Source: Hyphomicrobiales bacterium (GTDB lineage: Bacteria; Pseudomonadota; Alphaproteobacteria; Rhizobiales; Rhizobiaceae). From it: a stretch of 64,000 nucleotides of DNA. The notes below the pieces were generated by a model. That model did not search any database, was not told the DNA's origin, and worked only from the letters and a program-made list of their open reading frames with translations. The DNA lies in assembly GCA_900472625.1 (NCBI GenBank), contig UCIT01000007.1:248001-312000 (forward strand), given 5' to 3'. Below, piece after piece: positions 37,292 through 46,495 of this stretch. Within the stretch, counting starts at the first letter, position 1, and every line of letters begins with the position of its first letter. Made by a program: the position numbers and the translations under genes.

Positions 37292-40200
37292 CTATCCGAG
37301 CAGTTTCTTGACCGTCGAAGCGTTGCGCTTCAGTGTGGTGATGATGACCTTCTCGCCATGGCTGGTGGCCATTGCGTTGGCGAGTTCGCGTTCGTTGAGA
37401 ACCAGGACCTGCTTGATCGACTGCGCGCCGTCCTGCTTTCCGGTCGAGCTTTCGGCCGTCTTGTTGAAGCGATGACGGGGATCTGTTTCGGTGAGAACCT
37501 CTTCGTTCCTCCTAAGGATAGCGGGCACTTCGTCAGGCTGAAAACCGACAACCCCACCTGTGTGATAGCGGACCATGTTCTGAAAAAGAGCGGGCGAGAA
37601 CGACCGGGACATATTTCCGGAGCCGATGGCTGACGATCCGACGAGACCGCCAGTGTGGCCGGTTGCTACGCCTCCGATAGCCTTTGCAGCACTGCCGATC
37701 GGCCCGCCGACGCCTGAAAGCAGATTCAGCAGCATCTGCTTTAGGATCATGGTAGCAATTTCACGGAGGAAGTCGGCAGCGAACTGCAAGAAGGCGCGAC
37801 CCAAGGCCTCAAAGGCATTCTCACCATTAGCAACCGACTGCGCGAACGAATCGAACGCATTGACGATCCCGTCGGCAAACGATCCGACGAGGCTTTGCAC
37901 GTTAGACGCTGACAGACCGAAAGAAGTGAACTTGGTATTCAGCTTTTCGGTATTAAGGCTCACCTTCTGAAGCTGAGCAACCATCTTCTCGTCGCCAAGC
38001 GCGCGAGCGAGTTCGAGTGCCTTGGGGATCGCCTCAGCCAACTGCTGGTTCACGCCGGCCAACTGTTGCTGTAGTTCCGCCGTGCGACCGCCGTCACCAG
38101 CGTTCTGAGCCATGTTGATCTCTTGGATCAGAACCTTGCGCTGCTGATCGAGACCGATGATGTCGCTGAGTTGCTGGCGAGCCTCAGCCGCGTTGGCCTT
38201 CAACTGCTCATCGGCATGCGCTGAATCGTATTTCGCACCAGCGGCTTCGCGGATCGCATCGCGTTGAGCCTGGGTGAGCGTCGTGTTCTGACGAGTGGCC
38301 TCAGCCTCGGCCTGTTGCAGCGCCTTGGCAATCTCGCCTTCACGGTTCGATTCCTTGCGCGCGTTGGCCTCTTCCTTCCAGCCCTTTACGCGCTGAGCGA
38401 TGTTCTCGTCGAAATTCTCCTGCTTAGTCTCGCCTCCGGACATGATCTCCGAGCCGCCACCGACCTTGGAGTATGCCCAGTTCTGCAGGTCACGAACGGT
38501 AGTGTCGGACTTGATGACCGTCGGATTGGCTGCGACCGATGCACCCTGCACAATGTTCTTCGCGAGTTCATCAGGGTTCGCGAGCGCGACTTTGATCGCA
38601 TCGCCTGATCCGAGGAAGTGAGCCAGATAGGTGTTCGCATCCGTCGGCGCCACGCCAGCGTTCGCAAGCGCCATCTGGTTCTGCTTGGTCAACTGTTCGA
38701 GGATCGGGCGAGCGTACTGCTCGTTGTAACGGTATTCGAGCTTCTGCGCGTCCGTGAGCTGAGAAAGAGCAGGGAAAAGCCGGTTGAAGATCGGCAGCCA
38801 CGTGCCGGCTGTAAACTGACCGATGCCTTGCGCCGACGAACCTGACTTATTGGTGTCGGTTGCTCGAGTCTGACCACCCTCAACATAGATGATGCGATCG
38901 ACGAGCTTCCTGCTGCTGTCAGGCAGACCATCGAAGCGCTTCTGATCGAACTCCATCTGGGTCGCATTGCGAGCCTGACCCCACAGGCTGATGATCTCGG
39001 AGATCTTCGAGAAATCCCCCGTCTTGAAAGCTGCAACGAGACCTTCCCAAGCGGTCTTGTTGATCTCGGTCAGCTCTTTCAGCTTTTTCAGTTCGTCAGC
39101 CAGGGCAGGAATTTTGCCCTTCAATGTGTCGATCGCGTCGGTGTAGGTCTTGATCGCACCTGCCCGATCGAACGAGTCGTTGGCCTCGGTGGTCGCCTTC
39201 ACCACGCCGAGCAGCGCCTTGTCCGCGTCCGTCGCCGTTCCGTTCATCAGACGGATGTTTGCTTCCGCCTTCGCAATAGCATCGCCGAGATCCTTGAGGC
39301 TGACGGACCCCTCGCCGGCATTGTTGACGATGTTCAGGATTTGAAGCGCAATCTCCTTCAACTGCTCGTCGGCAGGATTGAGGGCAATGTCGTTCAGCAC
39401 GCCTTCGAGATCCTTGATGTCCTTGCTGCCATCGCGAACATCGCTCAGCGCGCGCGTCAGCTTGTTGAGCTGCTGGACCTGAGAAGAGTCGGGCGCGAAA
39501 TCCTGGAAGGCGTATTTCAGAACACGGCTGAGACCGTCGGCGTCACTGAGCGTCCGAGCAAACTGCTTCCGAAGATCTTCGACACTGGCGATGGCCTGAG
39601 CCATGGTGACGCCGCTGATCTTCTTCGCCCAATCACCTGCCTTGTTCTCGGCAGCGTTGTAGGCGTCAACGACGATGTCCATCTGACGCTTGTGTTCAGA
39701 AATGGCAGACGTGGCCTGGTCAACACTGGTGATCCAGGCTCCGACCGCAAAAGTGATCGCGGTGATGGCAATTCCGATTGGACCACCGAACGCAGCCAGG
39801 AGTGCGCGCCCGGCAGCGGCCGTCGTGATGAGAACAGTCTGCAACGAGCCGACGGCGCCAGCGAGGCCAATGACACCGACACGGGCAAGCGAACTCTGGC
39901 TGGTAGACGCAAGCAATGCGCCGCGGAACGAACCGAGCGTGGAAACCGAAGATGCCAATGCCCGACCAAGTGTGCCCTGAGCAGCGGCAGCGGCCTGCGT
40001 GCGTGGTCCGATCAACTGCAGTTCGCGGCTGAATGACGAGATCGACTGTGTCGACTGCGCGGCGCGCGCGACGATGTCGGTGAGGAAGGTCGAGATCTTC
40101 ACCGCGACGAAGGCCTTAGCAGCCAAGGTCATCAGGTCGAAGTATTTGGGAACTTCAGCCAGCAATCGGATGACGTCACCGACCGCCTTGCCGATGTTCG

Positions 40201-42355
40201 CAAAAGTTTCCTGTCCTTCGCTGCTTTGGGCGAATTCGTTGAAAGACTTGAGGGTGGCTCGAAGCGCGGGAATGAAACCGTTGGCGAGCGATAGCTGCGC
40301 ATTGAAAATGTTGTTCTCGAAGCGACCAAGGTCAGCAGAGACCGAGTCGAGAGACGATGCCAACTGTGGACCGAAACGACGAGACAGTTCATCAGCGAAC
40401 TTGAGCAGCGTCGATCGGTCAGCCAGGACCTCGCCCTTCTGCATCAATGCGTCTAGCTCAGTGGTCGATTTGCCAAGCGCGTCCGCGAAGATGTTGAAGG
40501 CGCCTGTCAGACGTTCGCCCAACTGGCCACGGAGTTCTTCTGCCGAAACCTTCCCCTTCGAGATCATTTGGGTCAGCGCGAGGAAAACGCCCGATGTCTG
40601 TTCGGTCGACAGCTTGTTGACTCGAGCTGCTTCGGCTACCGAGATAAACACCTTGCGGGTTTCGCCGGACGTGAAGTTTGCAGCCTTTGCAGCAACAGTG
40701 AACTTGCCGTATTCGTCCGCGAGCGTACCGAAGCTGATACCGAGGCGATCAGAGGTCTGCTTCAAGAACTGGATTTCGGCGCTGACCTTGGTGGTGTCCT
40801 GGTTGAAAGCCACGCCGAGACGGCTCTGCGCTGCTTCGAGCTGACGATACGAGTTCACCGCACCGCTGATCTGGCTCATCGCAGCCTGGAAACCGATATA
40901 GCTGGCCGTCAAGGCGATGAGCTGACCACGCAGACCTTCGAGCAGCGAGCCCGTGGTCTTGGCGTTGCCCTGCAATCGCGCAAGCGCTGAACTGAATGCA
41001 TTCGATGACGTCGTCGCGGAGTTCAGTGCAACGCCAGACGTGCGGATGGCCGGCGCAAGTTGCTGCTGTGCGTTGGCAGCGGCCGATCCGCCACGCGCGA
41101 TGTTGGCCTGAGCCGACACGAACGAGTTTGCGGACTGTTGCTGAGCACTGGCGGTTCGCGTCAGGAACGCTGCCAGATCCCCCTGTTGTCCTTTCAGTGC
41201 AGCCAGTTTGGCGCGCTGTGCGTCATAAGCTTCCGACGCCAGGCGAGCCTTTGCCTGTGCGGTACCGAACGCGGTGCCCAATGCCTCGGTGGGAGTAGCA
41301 GTCGATTTGATCTGCTGAGCGAGCGACTTCACATCACTCTGCGCTGCCACCCACTCCCGCCGAGCTTCAAGGACAGCACGACGCTGACCGGCAAGAGCCT
41401 GAACATCAACGCCGCCCGTCGCCGAAGCAACGCTCGATGTTGCAGTGGCGGCCTTGATGTTCGACAGACCTTCGATCCGAGCCTTGGTAGCGGCAAGGTT
41501 CGCTGCCATGCGCTGCGCGGCTGCGCTGACCTGCTCCTGCGATATCGCAACGGTACCGAGAGCAGCGCCGGCCTGAGCGGACACGCCACGGATCGCTTCG
41601 AGTTCGGTGCGAGCGCGACCGAGATCGTCACGCTCACTGGCGAGCGCCTGAGAGGCACGAGCCGTCTCGTTGGCGAGCGAGCTCTGCAACGACGATGCGG
41701 CAGCGACCTGGGGGCGCATCTCCTTGATGGCCGACGTCGATTTATCGATCTGAGCCTGATACTCGCGAATCTGCGTGTTGACAGCAGCCTGAGCGGCCTT
41801 CTGCGCGGGAAGATCGGCAGCGATGAACGCGCCGGCCGACTTTGCTGCCGGACGAACGAAATGATCCGGTGTCGTGCCGAGCGCCTTGTTGTAGCGCTCC
41901 TGGTTTCGCTCAGCCTCGCGGACAAGCTTGTTGACCTCGGTGAGTTCCTTCCGGCTGGCAGCGAGCCCGGCCTTGTTGGATGCAAGCGCGGATTCCTCGG
42001 CAGCCAACTGCCCCTTGAGACGGGTGGCAGCCTGAGCAGCATTGTCGCTCTCACGCGCCATCTTTGCGAGCTGAGAAGCGTTCGTCTTCAGCGAACCTTC
42101 CATGCGTGAGACGGACGCCGTGGCCTTGTCGAGCTCGGCGGCAACTTTGCCAGCGGATTTCAGCTTGTTGAGTTCGCTCTCGAACTTCGATGCGTCATTG
42201 GCCAGTTTGCCAAGAGCACCAGACATCTGCCCGGCACCCTTGGCTGTATCCTGCATCTCGCTGGCGTTGGCCTTGAGCGCCTTCGAGATTTTACCCAGTT
42301 CGGCCGAAGCTCGATCTTTTGCCCTGATTATAAGGTCGACGTCTTTACCGGCCAT
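37292..42355 (-). CDS. Tape measure protein
   Basis: 1687 residues, the largest gene. Predicted coiled coil from the start (RAKDRASAELGKISKALKAN) through about residue 450 with many Ala/Gln/Glu, then the TMP core (about 470-720, with SYIGFQAAMSQISGAVNSYR and GTLADEYGKFTVAAK), membrane-like stretches (about 830-870), a lytic-transglycosylase-like segment (about 1110-1220: RIIYVEGGQTRATDTNKSGS ... GQFTAGTWLPIFNRLFP) and another helical part. Its length suggests a long flexible tail, roughly 0.15 nm per residue or about 250 nm by the usual rule. It lies directly downstream of the frameshifted chaperone. Confidence 0.92.
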   Translation of the reverse strand: MAGKDVDLIIRAKDRASAELGKISKALKANASEMQDTAKGAGQMSGALGKLANDASKFESELNKLKSAGKVAAELDKATASVSRMEGSLKTNASQLAKMARESDNAAQAATRLKGQLAAEESALASNKAGLAASRKELTEVNKLVREAERNQERYNKALGTTPDHFVRPAAKSAGAFIAADLPAQKAAQAAVNTQIREYQAQIDKSTSAIKEMRPQVAAASSLQSSLANETARASQALASERDDLGRARTELEAIRGVSAQAGAALGTVAISQEQVSAAAQRMAANLAATKARIEGLSNIKAATATSSVASATGGVDVQALAGQRRAVLEARREWVAAQSDVKSLAQQIKSTATPTEALGTAFGTAQAKARLASEAYDAQRAKLAALKGQQGDLAAFLTRTASAQQQSANSFVSAQANIARGGSAAANAQQQLAPAIRTSGVALNSATTSSNAFSSALARLQGNAKTTGSLLEGLRGQLIALTASYIGFQAAMSQISGAVNSYRQLEAAQSRLGVAFNQDTTKVSAEIQFLKQTSDRLGISFGTLADEYGKFTVAAKAANFTSGETRKVFISVAEAARVNKLSTEQTSGVFLALTQMISKGKVSAEELRGQLGERLTGAFNIFADALGKSTTELDALMQKGEVLADRSTLLKFADELSRRFGPQLASSLDSVSADLGRFENNIFNAQLSLANGFIPALRATLKSFNEFAQSSEGQETFANIGKAVGDVIRLLAEVPKYFDLMTLAAKAFVAVKISTFLTDIVARAAQSTQSISSFSRELQLIGPRTQAAAAAQGTLGRALASSVSTLGSFRGALLASTSQSSLARVGVIGLAGAVGSLQTVLITTAAAGRALLAAFGGPIGIAITAITFAVGAWITSVDQATSAISEHKRQMDIVVDAYNAAENKAGDWAKKISGVTMAQAIASVEDLRKQFARTLSDADGLSRVLKYAFQDFAPDSSQVQQLNKLTRALSDVRDGSKDIKDLEGVLNDIALNPADEQLKEIALQILNIVNNAGEGSVSLKDLGDAIAKAEANIRLMNGTATDADKALLGVVKATTEANDSFDRAGAIKTYTDAIDTLKGKIPALADELKKLKELTEINKTAWEGLVAAFKTGDFSKISEIISLWGQARNATQMEFDQKRFDGLPDSSRKLVDRIIYVEGGQTRATDTNKSGSSAQGIGQFTAGTWLPIFNRLFPALSQLTDAQKLEYRYNEQYARPILEQLTKQNQMALANAGVAPTDANTYLAHFLGSGDAIKVALANPDELAKNIVQGASVAANPTVIKSDTTVRDLQNWAYSKVGGGSEIMSGGETKQENFDENIAQRVKGWKEEANARKESNREGEIAKALQQAEAEATRQNTTLTQAQRDAIREAAGAKYDSAHADEQLKANAAEARQQLSDIIGLDQQRKVLIQEINMAQNAGDGGRTAELQQQLAGVNQQLAEAIPKALELARALGDEKMVAQLQKVSLNTEKLNTKFTSFGLSASNVQSLVGSFADGIVNAFDSFAQSVANGENAFEALGRAFLQFAADFLREIATMILKQMLLNLLSGVGGPIGSAAKAIGGVATGHTGGLVGSSAIGSGNMSRSFSPALFQNMVRYHTGGVVGFQPDEVPAILRRNEEVLTETDPRHRFNKTAESSTGKQDGAQSIKQVLVLNERELANAMATSHGEKVIITTLKRNASTVKKLLG

Positions 42356-43108
42356 TGCCCTTACGTTCCTTCAACAATTGCTCGGTTAGGTTTTTACGTT
42401 TCGGTTCAGGGTCACCGGATCCGCTCAACCTCTCGATCAGTTTCATGAACTCCTTCCGCGCTGATTTTCCTCCGTCCTTTCCGAAGGCCGCGACCGCGGT
42501 AGAAGCCGCTCCTTGAAGAATGCTGCCCTCAGCAGCGAGAACACCGTTCAGGCGATCAATCACCAGTTCGGCTTCTTCCCAGACCATTGCGATTGGATAA
42601 TCTCGGCAGTCGGGATGACCGTGGTCGAGAAGCAAGCTGATCTGGCGACGAATACCCCAGAGCCACGTGTCGAGGGTCAGCGGTTCGGCTCGCCCTTTGC
42701 CGTGATCAGGCTTGCGAGGAGAGCCATGAACTTTTTTGCACCACCTGCGCTTTCGAGCGTGAGTGCTCCGATATCGCTGATCGCATCAAGTTGGATTCCC
42801 ATCGGCAACATCGCGTAGTCGTCAAAACTATCGACATCGTCGGCCCCTAAAGCGATGACGTGGGCAGCCAACGCAGGCGCGTGTCCGAGCATTCCTGCAG
42901 CTACTTCCGTGGCTCGTTCGGAAACGTCCTCGATCGAAAAAGATTCCGGGTTTTGCTCGATATACTGCTTGAACAGACCCTCCATCGCCGGACGATGAAG
43001 CGACAGCAACTGTGTTACGTCATTGAAAGAGAGGCCACGGACCTCGAAGGAGTTACCTTCTTCTTCCGTGACCTTGATGAGCGATTTTTTCAGGGTGAAT
43101 TTTGCCAT
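42345..43108 (-). CDS. Tail assembly chaperone GT fusion via -1 frameshift
   Basis: The upstream frame (42677-43108, 143 residues, MAKFTLKKSLIKVTEEEGNS...) is the G-type chaperone; its 3' end contains the slippery heptamer AAAGGGC in the phase A-AAG-GGC (42698 to 42692). A -1 slip continues without a stop into the frame that ends at 42345, giving the segment RAEPLTLDTWLWGIRRQISL and then the 96-residue T-like domain (HGHPDCRDYPIAMVWEEAEL). This gene order before the tape measure, in siphophages, carries such frameshifts, which set the G to GT ratio. Confidence 0.85.
42692..42698 (-). promoter_or_regulatory. Programmed -1 frameshift slippery site
   Basis: AAAGGGC on the - strand, in frame A-AAG-GGC of the chaperone gene, five codons before its stop. 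Both reading frames remain open across it. Confidence 0.75.
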
Positions 43109-43120
43109 GTAACTGTCGCC

Positions 43121-43930
43121 TTACGCTGTGACCGCCGAGCCTTCGGCGTAGAGCGCCTCGCCGTTGGCCGGCTTGAGGACCTTCACGTTGAAGGGGATCT
43201 GCTGCCACTCATCGCCCTTGAGCGCGTAGTCGCCGTTCGGGCTGAGCGAGACAGAAGGCAGGTAGTAGTCGATGTTCTCGCCGACGGGGTTGTAGGCGAT
43301 GAAGCGCAGTGCGCCATCGACCGGCGACGAACCGGAGATGATGCGTGTGCGAACCGAAGCCGCCACCGAGTAGGTCGCCTTGATGGTCGTGTCGCCATCA
43401 GCGACGGCACCGCCATCGAGAAACTCAATGCGACCCTTTTCGGCGTTGAGGATGTAGTCGGTGCCCGACACAAGCGTGGTCGCACCCTTCTTGAGAGCGA
43501 AGGTCGTGCCGGCCGTGCCAGGATAGATGATCTTGCGCGCGCCGGTCGGATTGTTGCTCGTCATGCCGAGCTGATAGAACATGCCGATCTCCACGCCGAT
43601 GCCAGCGGGACCAACGACTTCGTCCGTGACAGTTGCCTGAGCAACCGTCAGAGCGTCAGTGCTGCCGAAGAAGAACAGCGCGACGTTTTCCGGATTGATG
43701 TTGTCCGTGATGAGGGAGCCCGATCGGGTGATCTGCAGGATGACCGACTTGTCGAGTTCTTTAATCCCGCGGTCGGAAGAGAAGTGTTCGAGGTCTTCCG
43801 ATTCGAACGTGAGGTTGAACTCGGGGGTGTTGCCAAGGTAGCGCTCACCCTTCAGCAGACCCGTGGTAGGATCGCGACGAGCGAAATACAGCTCTCCACG
43901 TCCCAGGGTGTAGTTATTTTCAGCAGCCAT
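43121..43930 (-). CDS. Major tail tube protein
   Basis: 269 residues. Beta-rich throughout, LGRGELYFARRDPTTGLLKG at the N-terminus, KGDEWQQIPFNVKVL near the C-terminus. Position between the tail terminator and the chaperone genes is that of the tube protein. Its paralogue is at 30312-31220. Operator copy 17 lies upstream. Confidence 0.85.
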   Translation of the reverse strand: MAAENNYTLGRGELYFARRDPTTGLLKGERYLGNTPEFNLTFESEDLEHFSSDRGIKELDKSVILQITRSGSLITDNINPENVALFFFGSTDALTVAQATVTDEVVGPAGIGVEIGMFYQLGMTSNNPTGARKIIYPGTAGTTFALKKGATTLVSGTDYILNAEKGRIEFLDGGAVADGDTTIKATYSVAASVRTRIISGSSPVDGALRFIAYNPVGENIDYYLPSVSLSPNGDYALKGDEWQQIPFNVKVLKPANGEALYAEGSAVTA

Positions 43931-43957
43931 TTCCGTCGTCTCCTAAAGGTTGACTAT

Positions 43958-43972
43958 TCACCAAATAGTTGA
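43958..43972 (+). promoter_or_regulatory. Operator-like repeat, copy 17
   Basis: TCACC-AAATA-GTTGA inside TATTCACC ... GTTGATCA, in one of the few gaps (51 nt) of the late operon. Confidence 0.6.
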
Positions 43973-43980
43973 TCAGCAAG

Positions 43981-44508
43981 TTAGCCGAAAGGCTTCGTCA
44001 TGTCTTCACTTATTTGCAACGTGAGCATTAGATAGAAGCAGGACTTTGCTGACTCTGCGTCCGGTGGTCGGACTACGGGTGCGCCTATGCGCAAATCGGA
44101 TATACTCGGACCCATGCCGAGCAGGTTAGGACCATTGCCCATCCCAGGGCGTCCGTCCGGACGTTTCTTCTGAAGGGCAAGGTGTTGACGCACCTCGGCG
44201 ACGAGGATGTAGGCATTACGGGTGACGAAGTTCTCAGGCCCGTTTTCCGCCCACCCTTGGATGAGGAAGTCCCAATCGCCAAAACTGTTGGGGTTCTGAG
44301 GCGCGGCTTTGCTTTGCTCGATCGCCATGGGCGGCTCGTTGATAGCAACCATCGGAACCGGTTCATCGTCACCGAGGAACAGCCGTCCAATTGCAAGAGC
44401 TTCACCCGAGGATAAATCGTTGATATATCCATTGGCCGGGGTGATCGCTTGGATACACGCCGCGATGTTGTCAATGACCTTGACGCGGAAGGGGATTAGG
44501 CCTGTCAT
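43981..44508 (-). CDS. Tail terminator-like protein
   Basis: 175 residues (GLIPFRVKVIDNIAACIQAI ... FGDWDFLIQGWAEN). Located just upstream of the tube protein, as tail-terminator (gpU-like) proteins are; length is slightly greater than usual. Fits the role of capping the tail tube and joining it to the head. Confidence 0.7.
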   Translation of the reverse strand: MTGLIPFRVKVIDNIAACIQAITPANGYINDLSSGEALAIGRLFLGDDEPVPMVAINEPPMAIEQSKAAPQNPNSFGDWDFLIQGWAENGPENFVTRNAYILVAEVRQHLALQKKRPDGRPGMGNGPNLLGMGPSISDLRIGAPVVRPPDAESAKSCFYLMLTLQISEDMTKPFG

Positions 44509-45137
44509 AATTTGAGGTCCATCAGTCTGAGGAATTCTTTTTCCATGTAGGACTCGATCTCAGGTGTGACGTCTTCTGCCACGCCGCGCTTCGTGCGCAC
44601 CGAATAGAAGACTTGGTCGACCGATGGGCCGTACAAGAGCCAGAGGTTTTTCCCGAGCGAGACCGGCTTGTAACCGGGTGGCGGTCGTCCATTCTTGGTC
44701 CGGATGGCCAAGCCTAGATTGCTCTTGGTGTCGATCGATGCGCTACCAGAGCGAAGTTTGAACAGGAATGCACCCGGCAGCCGACGCACGGAGCCAGGCT
44801 TCACCTCTACTCGGACGCCAGCTTTTCTCGCGCCCCCGACCGACACGCTGCCATTAACGAAGCGAGCGAGCGAGGTGGGACGCTGCCGCCCTGTTATCAC
44901 GCCCTCTAGACTCGAGTTCGTCGCAAAACGCGTGATCTGCAGTCTGCCCTTTTGACCGCTCAAATAGGTTGCGGGAAAATTCACCTGTCGACGAATGCCG
45001 CGAGCAGATGCAGCTTGAGCCCGTCGAGTTGCGGAATTGACCGTCATCCGTGCAGCGGTAATGATCTCCTTCGGAATGTCGTCGAGCGAAGACAGCGCCG
45101 ACAGACCTTCGATGGCAATAGCGAACTGCTCAGCCAT
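44505..45137 (-). CDS. Neck / minor tail protein (HK97 gp10 or gpZ-like)
   Basis: 210 residues from ATG 45137, which overlaps the preceding stop; the frame is open further upstream. Helical start (AIEGLSALSSLDDIPKEIIT), many Arg (ATRRAQAASARGIRRQVNFP). Position between head completion and tail terminator suggests a neck protein. Family assignment by position and pattern only. Confidence 0.65.
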   Translation of the reverse strand: MAEQFAIAIEGLSALSSLDDIPKEIITAARMTVNSATRRAQAASARGIRRQVNFPATYLSGQKGRLQITRFATNSSLEGVITGRQRPTSLARFVNGSVSVGGARKAGVRVEVKPGSVRRLPGAFLFKLRSGSASIDTKSNLGLAIRTKNGRPPPGYKPVSLGKNLWLLYGPSVDQVFYSVRTKRGVAEDVTPEIESYMEKEFLRLMDLKL

Positions 45138-45558
45138 CCGTGGTCTCCGGTTCATCCGGCTCGGCGGGTTCAAGGTCATCCCCCGGTACTGGGAGACCTG
45201 CAGCCTCGTTGGCCGACATAACAGTGACGAAGAAGGTGATGCTGATATCGTCGGGAGCGTCCGCATTATCGAGGCGATATGCCTCGCCGGGCTCGACCGA
45301 CACGACAGCGCCGCGCTTTAAGACGATCGACTTGGAAGCCATCTCATCGCGCATGAAAAGCAATTTGGGTTTGGACTCACGACGAACGGCAAGTCCGTTC
45401 TCGGAATCCTTGAGACCAAGGGCGTCGTTTTTTGTATGGACGCGCACGGTGATCTCCACTGGCTGTTCACCAGGGGCAGAAATAAAGAGAGCCGGGATCT
45501 TTGCACGTTCATGCAGATCCCGGCGCGCTTTGCGCTTTGTGTCGCGCAGATTACCCAT
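45130..45558 (-). CDS. Head-tail connector candidate
   Basis: 142 residues. N-terminal basic helix (NLRDTKRKARRDLHERAKIP), beta-rich middle (EITVRVHTKNDALGLKD ... KLLFMRDEM), Asp/Glu/Pro-rich tail. Placed after the small Ala-rich proteins and before the neck gene. No confident family. Confidence 0.6.
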   Translation of the reverse strand: MGNLRDTKRKARRDLHERAKIPALFISAPGEQPVEITVRVHTKNDALGLKDSENGLAVRRESKPKLLFMRDEMASKSIVLKRGAVVSVEPGEAYRLDNADAPDDISITFFVTVMSANEAAGLPVPGDDLEPAEPDEPETTDG

Positions 45559-45878
45559 CAGGCAGTCTTACCTTTCGGAGCAGCCTTGGGATCGCCGCTG
45601 ACACTCGTGGTGCCGGTCAGCGAAGGTCCTTCGTCAGTCTCGCCGAGAACCGAGTCGGAGGGAGCCGGCGCGAGGAATGCCGTGCCGTCTTCCTTCGCGG
45701 CCGCTTCCTTGGCAGCGGCGATTTCTTCGTTGGTTGCCTGGCGGGCAGAACGCAGAGCGTCGAACTGCTTTGCCTGATCGACGGTAGCGTCGAACACTTT
45801 GCCCTTCGACACGATGGTCTCCGGAGCGTCCTTGGTGGCGGGAAGAATGATGTTGGTCAGGGCAAACAATTTTGCCAT
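45558..45878 (-). CDS. Small capsid-module protein, homologous N-terminal domain
   Basis: 106 residues. The segment GKVFDATVDQAKQFDALRSA and RQATNEEIAAAKEAAAK resembles GQLFHFEGDELERLLENGSV and RESTDDEIALAKG of the neighbouring 166-residue protein, so both carry one small domain. The rest is a Pro/Thr/Ala-rich tail. Possibly head-decoration or adaptor proteins. Confidence 0.65.
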   Translation of the reverse strand: MAKLFALTNIILPATKDAPETIVSKGKVFDATVDQAKQFDALRSARQATNEEIAAAKEAAAKEDGTAFLAPAPSDSVLGETDEGPSLTGTTSVSGDPKAAPKGKTA

Positions 45879-45920
45879 CGTGATGATCTCCTGTTGCGGA
45901 TAGAGGCGGCAGTTTGGGGC

Positions 45921-46421
45921 TTAGAGCCCCAGACCGTCGTCTCCCGACTTATTGTCGCCCGTGCTGGCGTCGCCATCGCCGGCATCGCCCGAGCCGTTTT
46001 CATCCTTGTTCTCCGAGGATGTATCGTTGCCGGATGCAGCGGCTTCCGGCTCCTTCGCAGCCTTGCCCTTCGGAGCGGCTTTCGCATTCGCCTTTTCAGC
46101 GGCAGCGAGCTTCTTCTTCACCTCGGCAAGTTCAGCAGCGAGATCGTCTTTCTCCTTCTCAGCGGCGGCGAGCTTTTCATTCGCTTCCGCTGTGGCTGCT
46201 TCGGCCGTGTCCAGGCGCGCGCTCGATACATCGACGGCACCCTTCTTCGAGCGACCTTTCGCGAGAGCGATCTCGTCGTCAGTCGATTCGCGAACCGAGC
46301 CGTTTTCGAGGAGACGTTCGAGCTCATCACCTTCGAAATGAAAAAGCTGACCTGCGTTGACCACGCTTGGCTCGGACTTCCGGCCGCGGTGGATGGTGTG
46401 GATTGCGGTATACGCTTTCAT
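45921..46421 (-). CDS. Coiled-coil capsid-module protein with acidic tail
   Basis: 166 residues. N-terminal ~50-residue domain (shared with the gene at 45558), coiled coil about 65-110 (EANEKLAAAEKEKDDLAAEL), Lys/Pro/Ala linker and an Asp/Ser/Asn-rich tail ending DDGLGL. The same terminus occurs in the product of 107-607. May be a scaffold-like or head-associated protein. Confidence 0.65.
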   Translation of the reverse strand: MKAYTAIHTIHRGRKSEPSVVNAGQLFHFEGDELERLLENGSVRESTDDEIALAKGRSKKGAVDVSSARLDTAEAATAEANEKLAAAEKEKDDLAAELAEVKKKLAAAEKANAKAAPKGKAAKEPEAAASGNDTSSENKDENGSGDAGDGDASTGDNKSGDDGLGL

Positions 46422-46444
46422 CGAAGCGTCCTTTCAACGTTTAT

Positions 46445-46459
46445 TCAACAAAAGGGTGA
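46445..46459. promoter_or_regulatory. Operator-like repeat, copy 18
   Basis: TCAAC-AAAAG-GGTGA with symmetric TAT/ATA flanks, in the gap behind the capsid gene. Confidence 0.6.
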
Positions 46460-46495
46460 ATACCCTGGCAGCCTTTCAGATTGCCAGGGTACGGG

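Noticed and set aside
41060..42109. Rightward 349-codon ORF and others opposite the tape measure
   Set aside because: High-GC antisense frames without family features; the tape measure itself is unambiguous.
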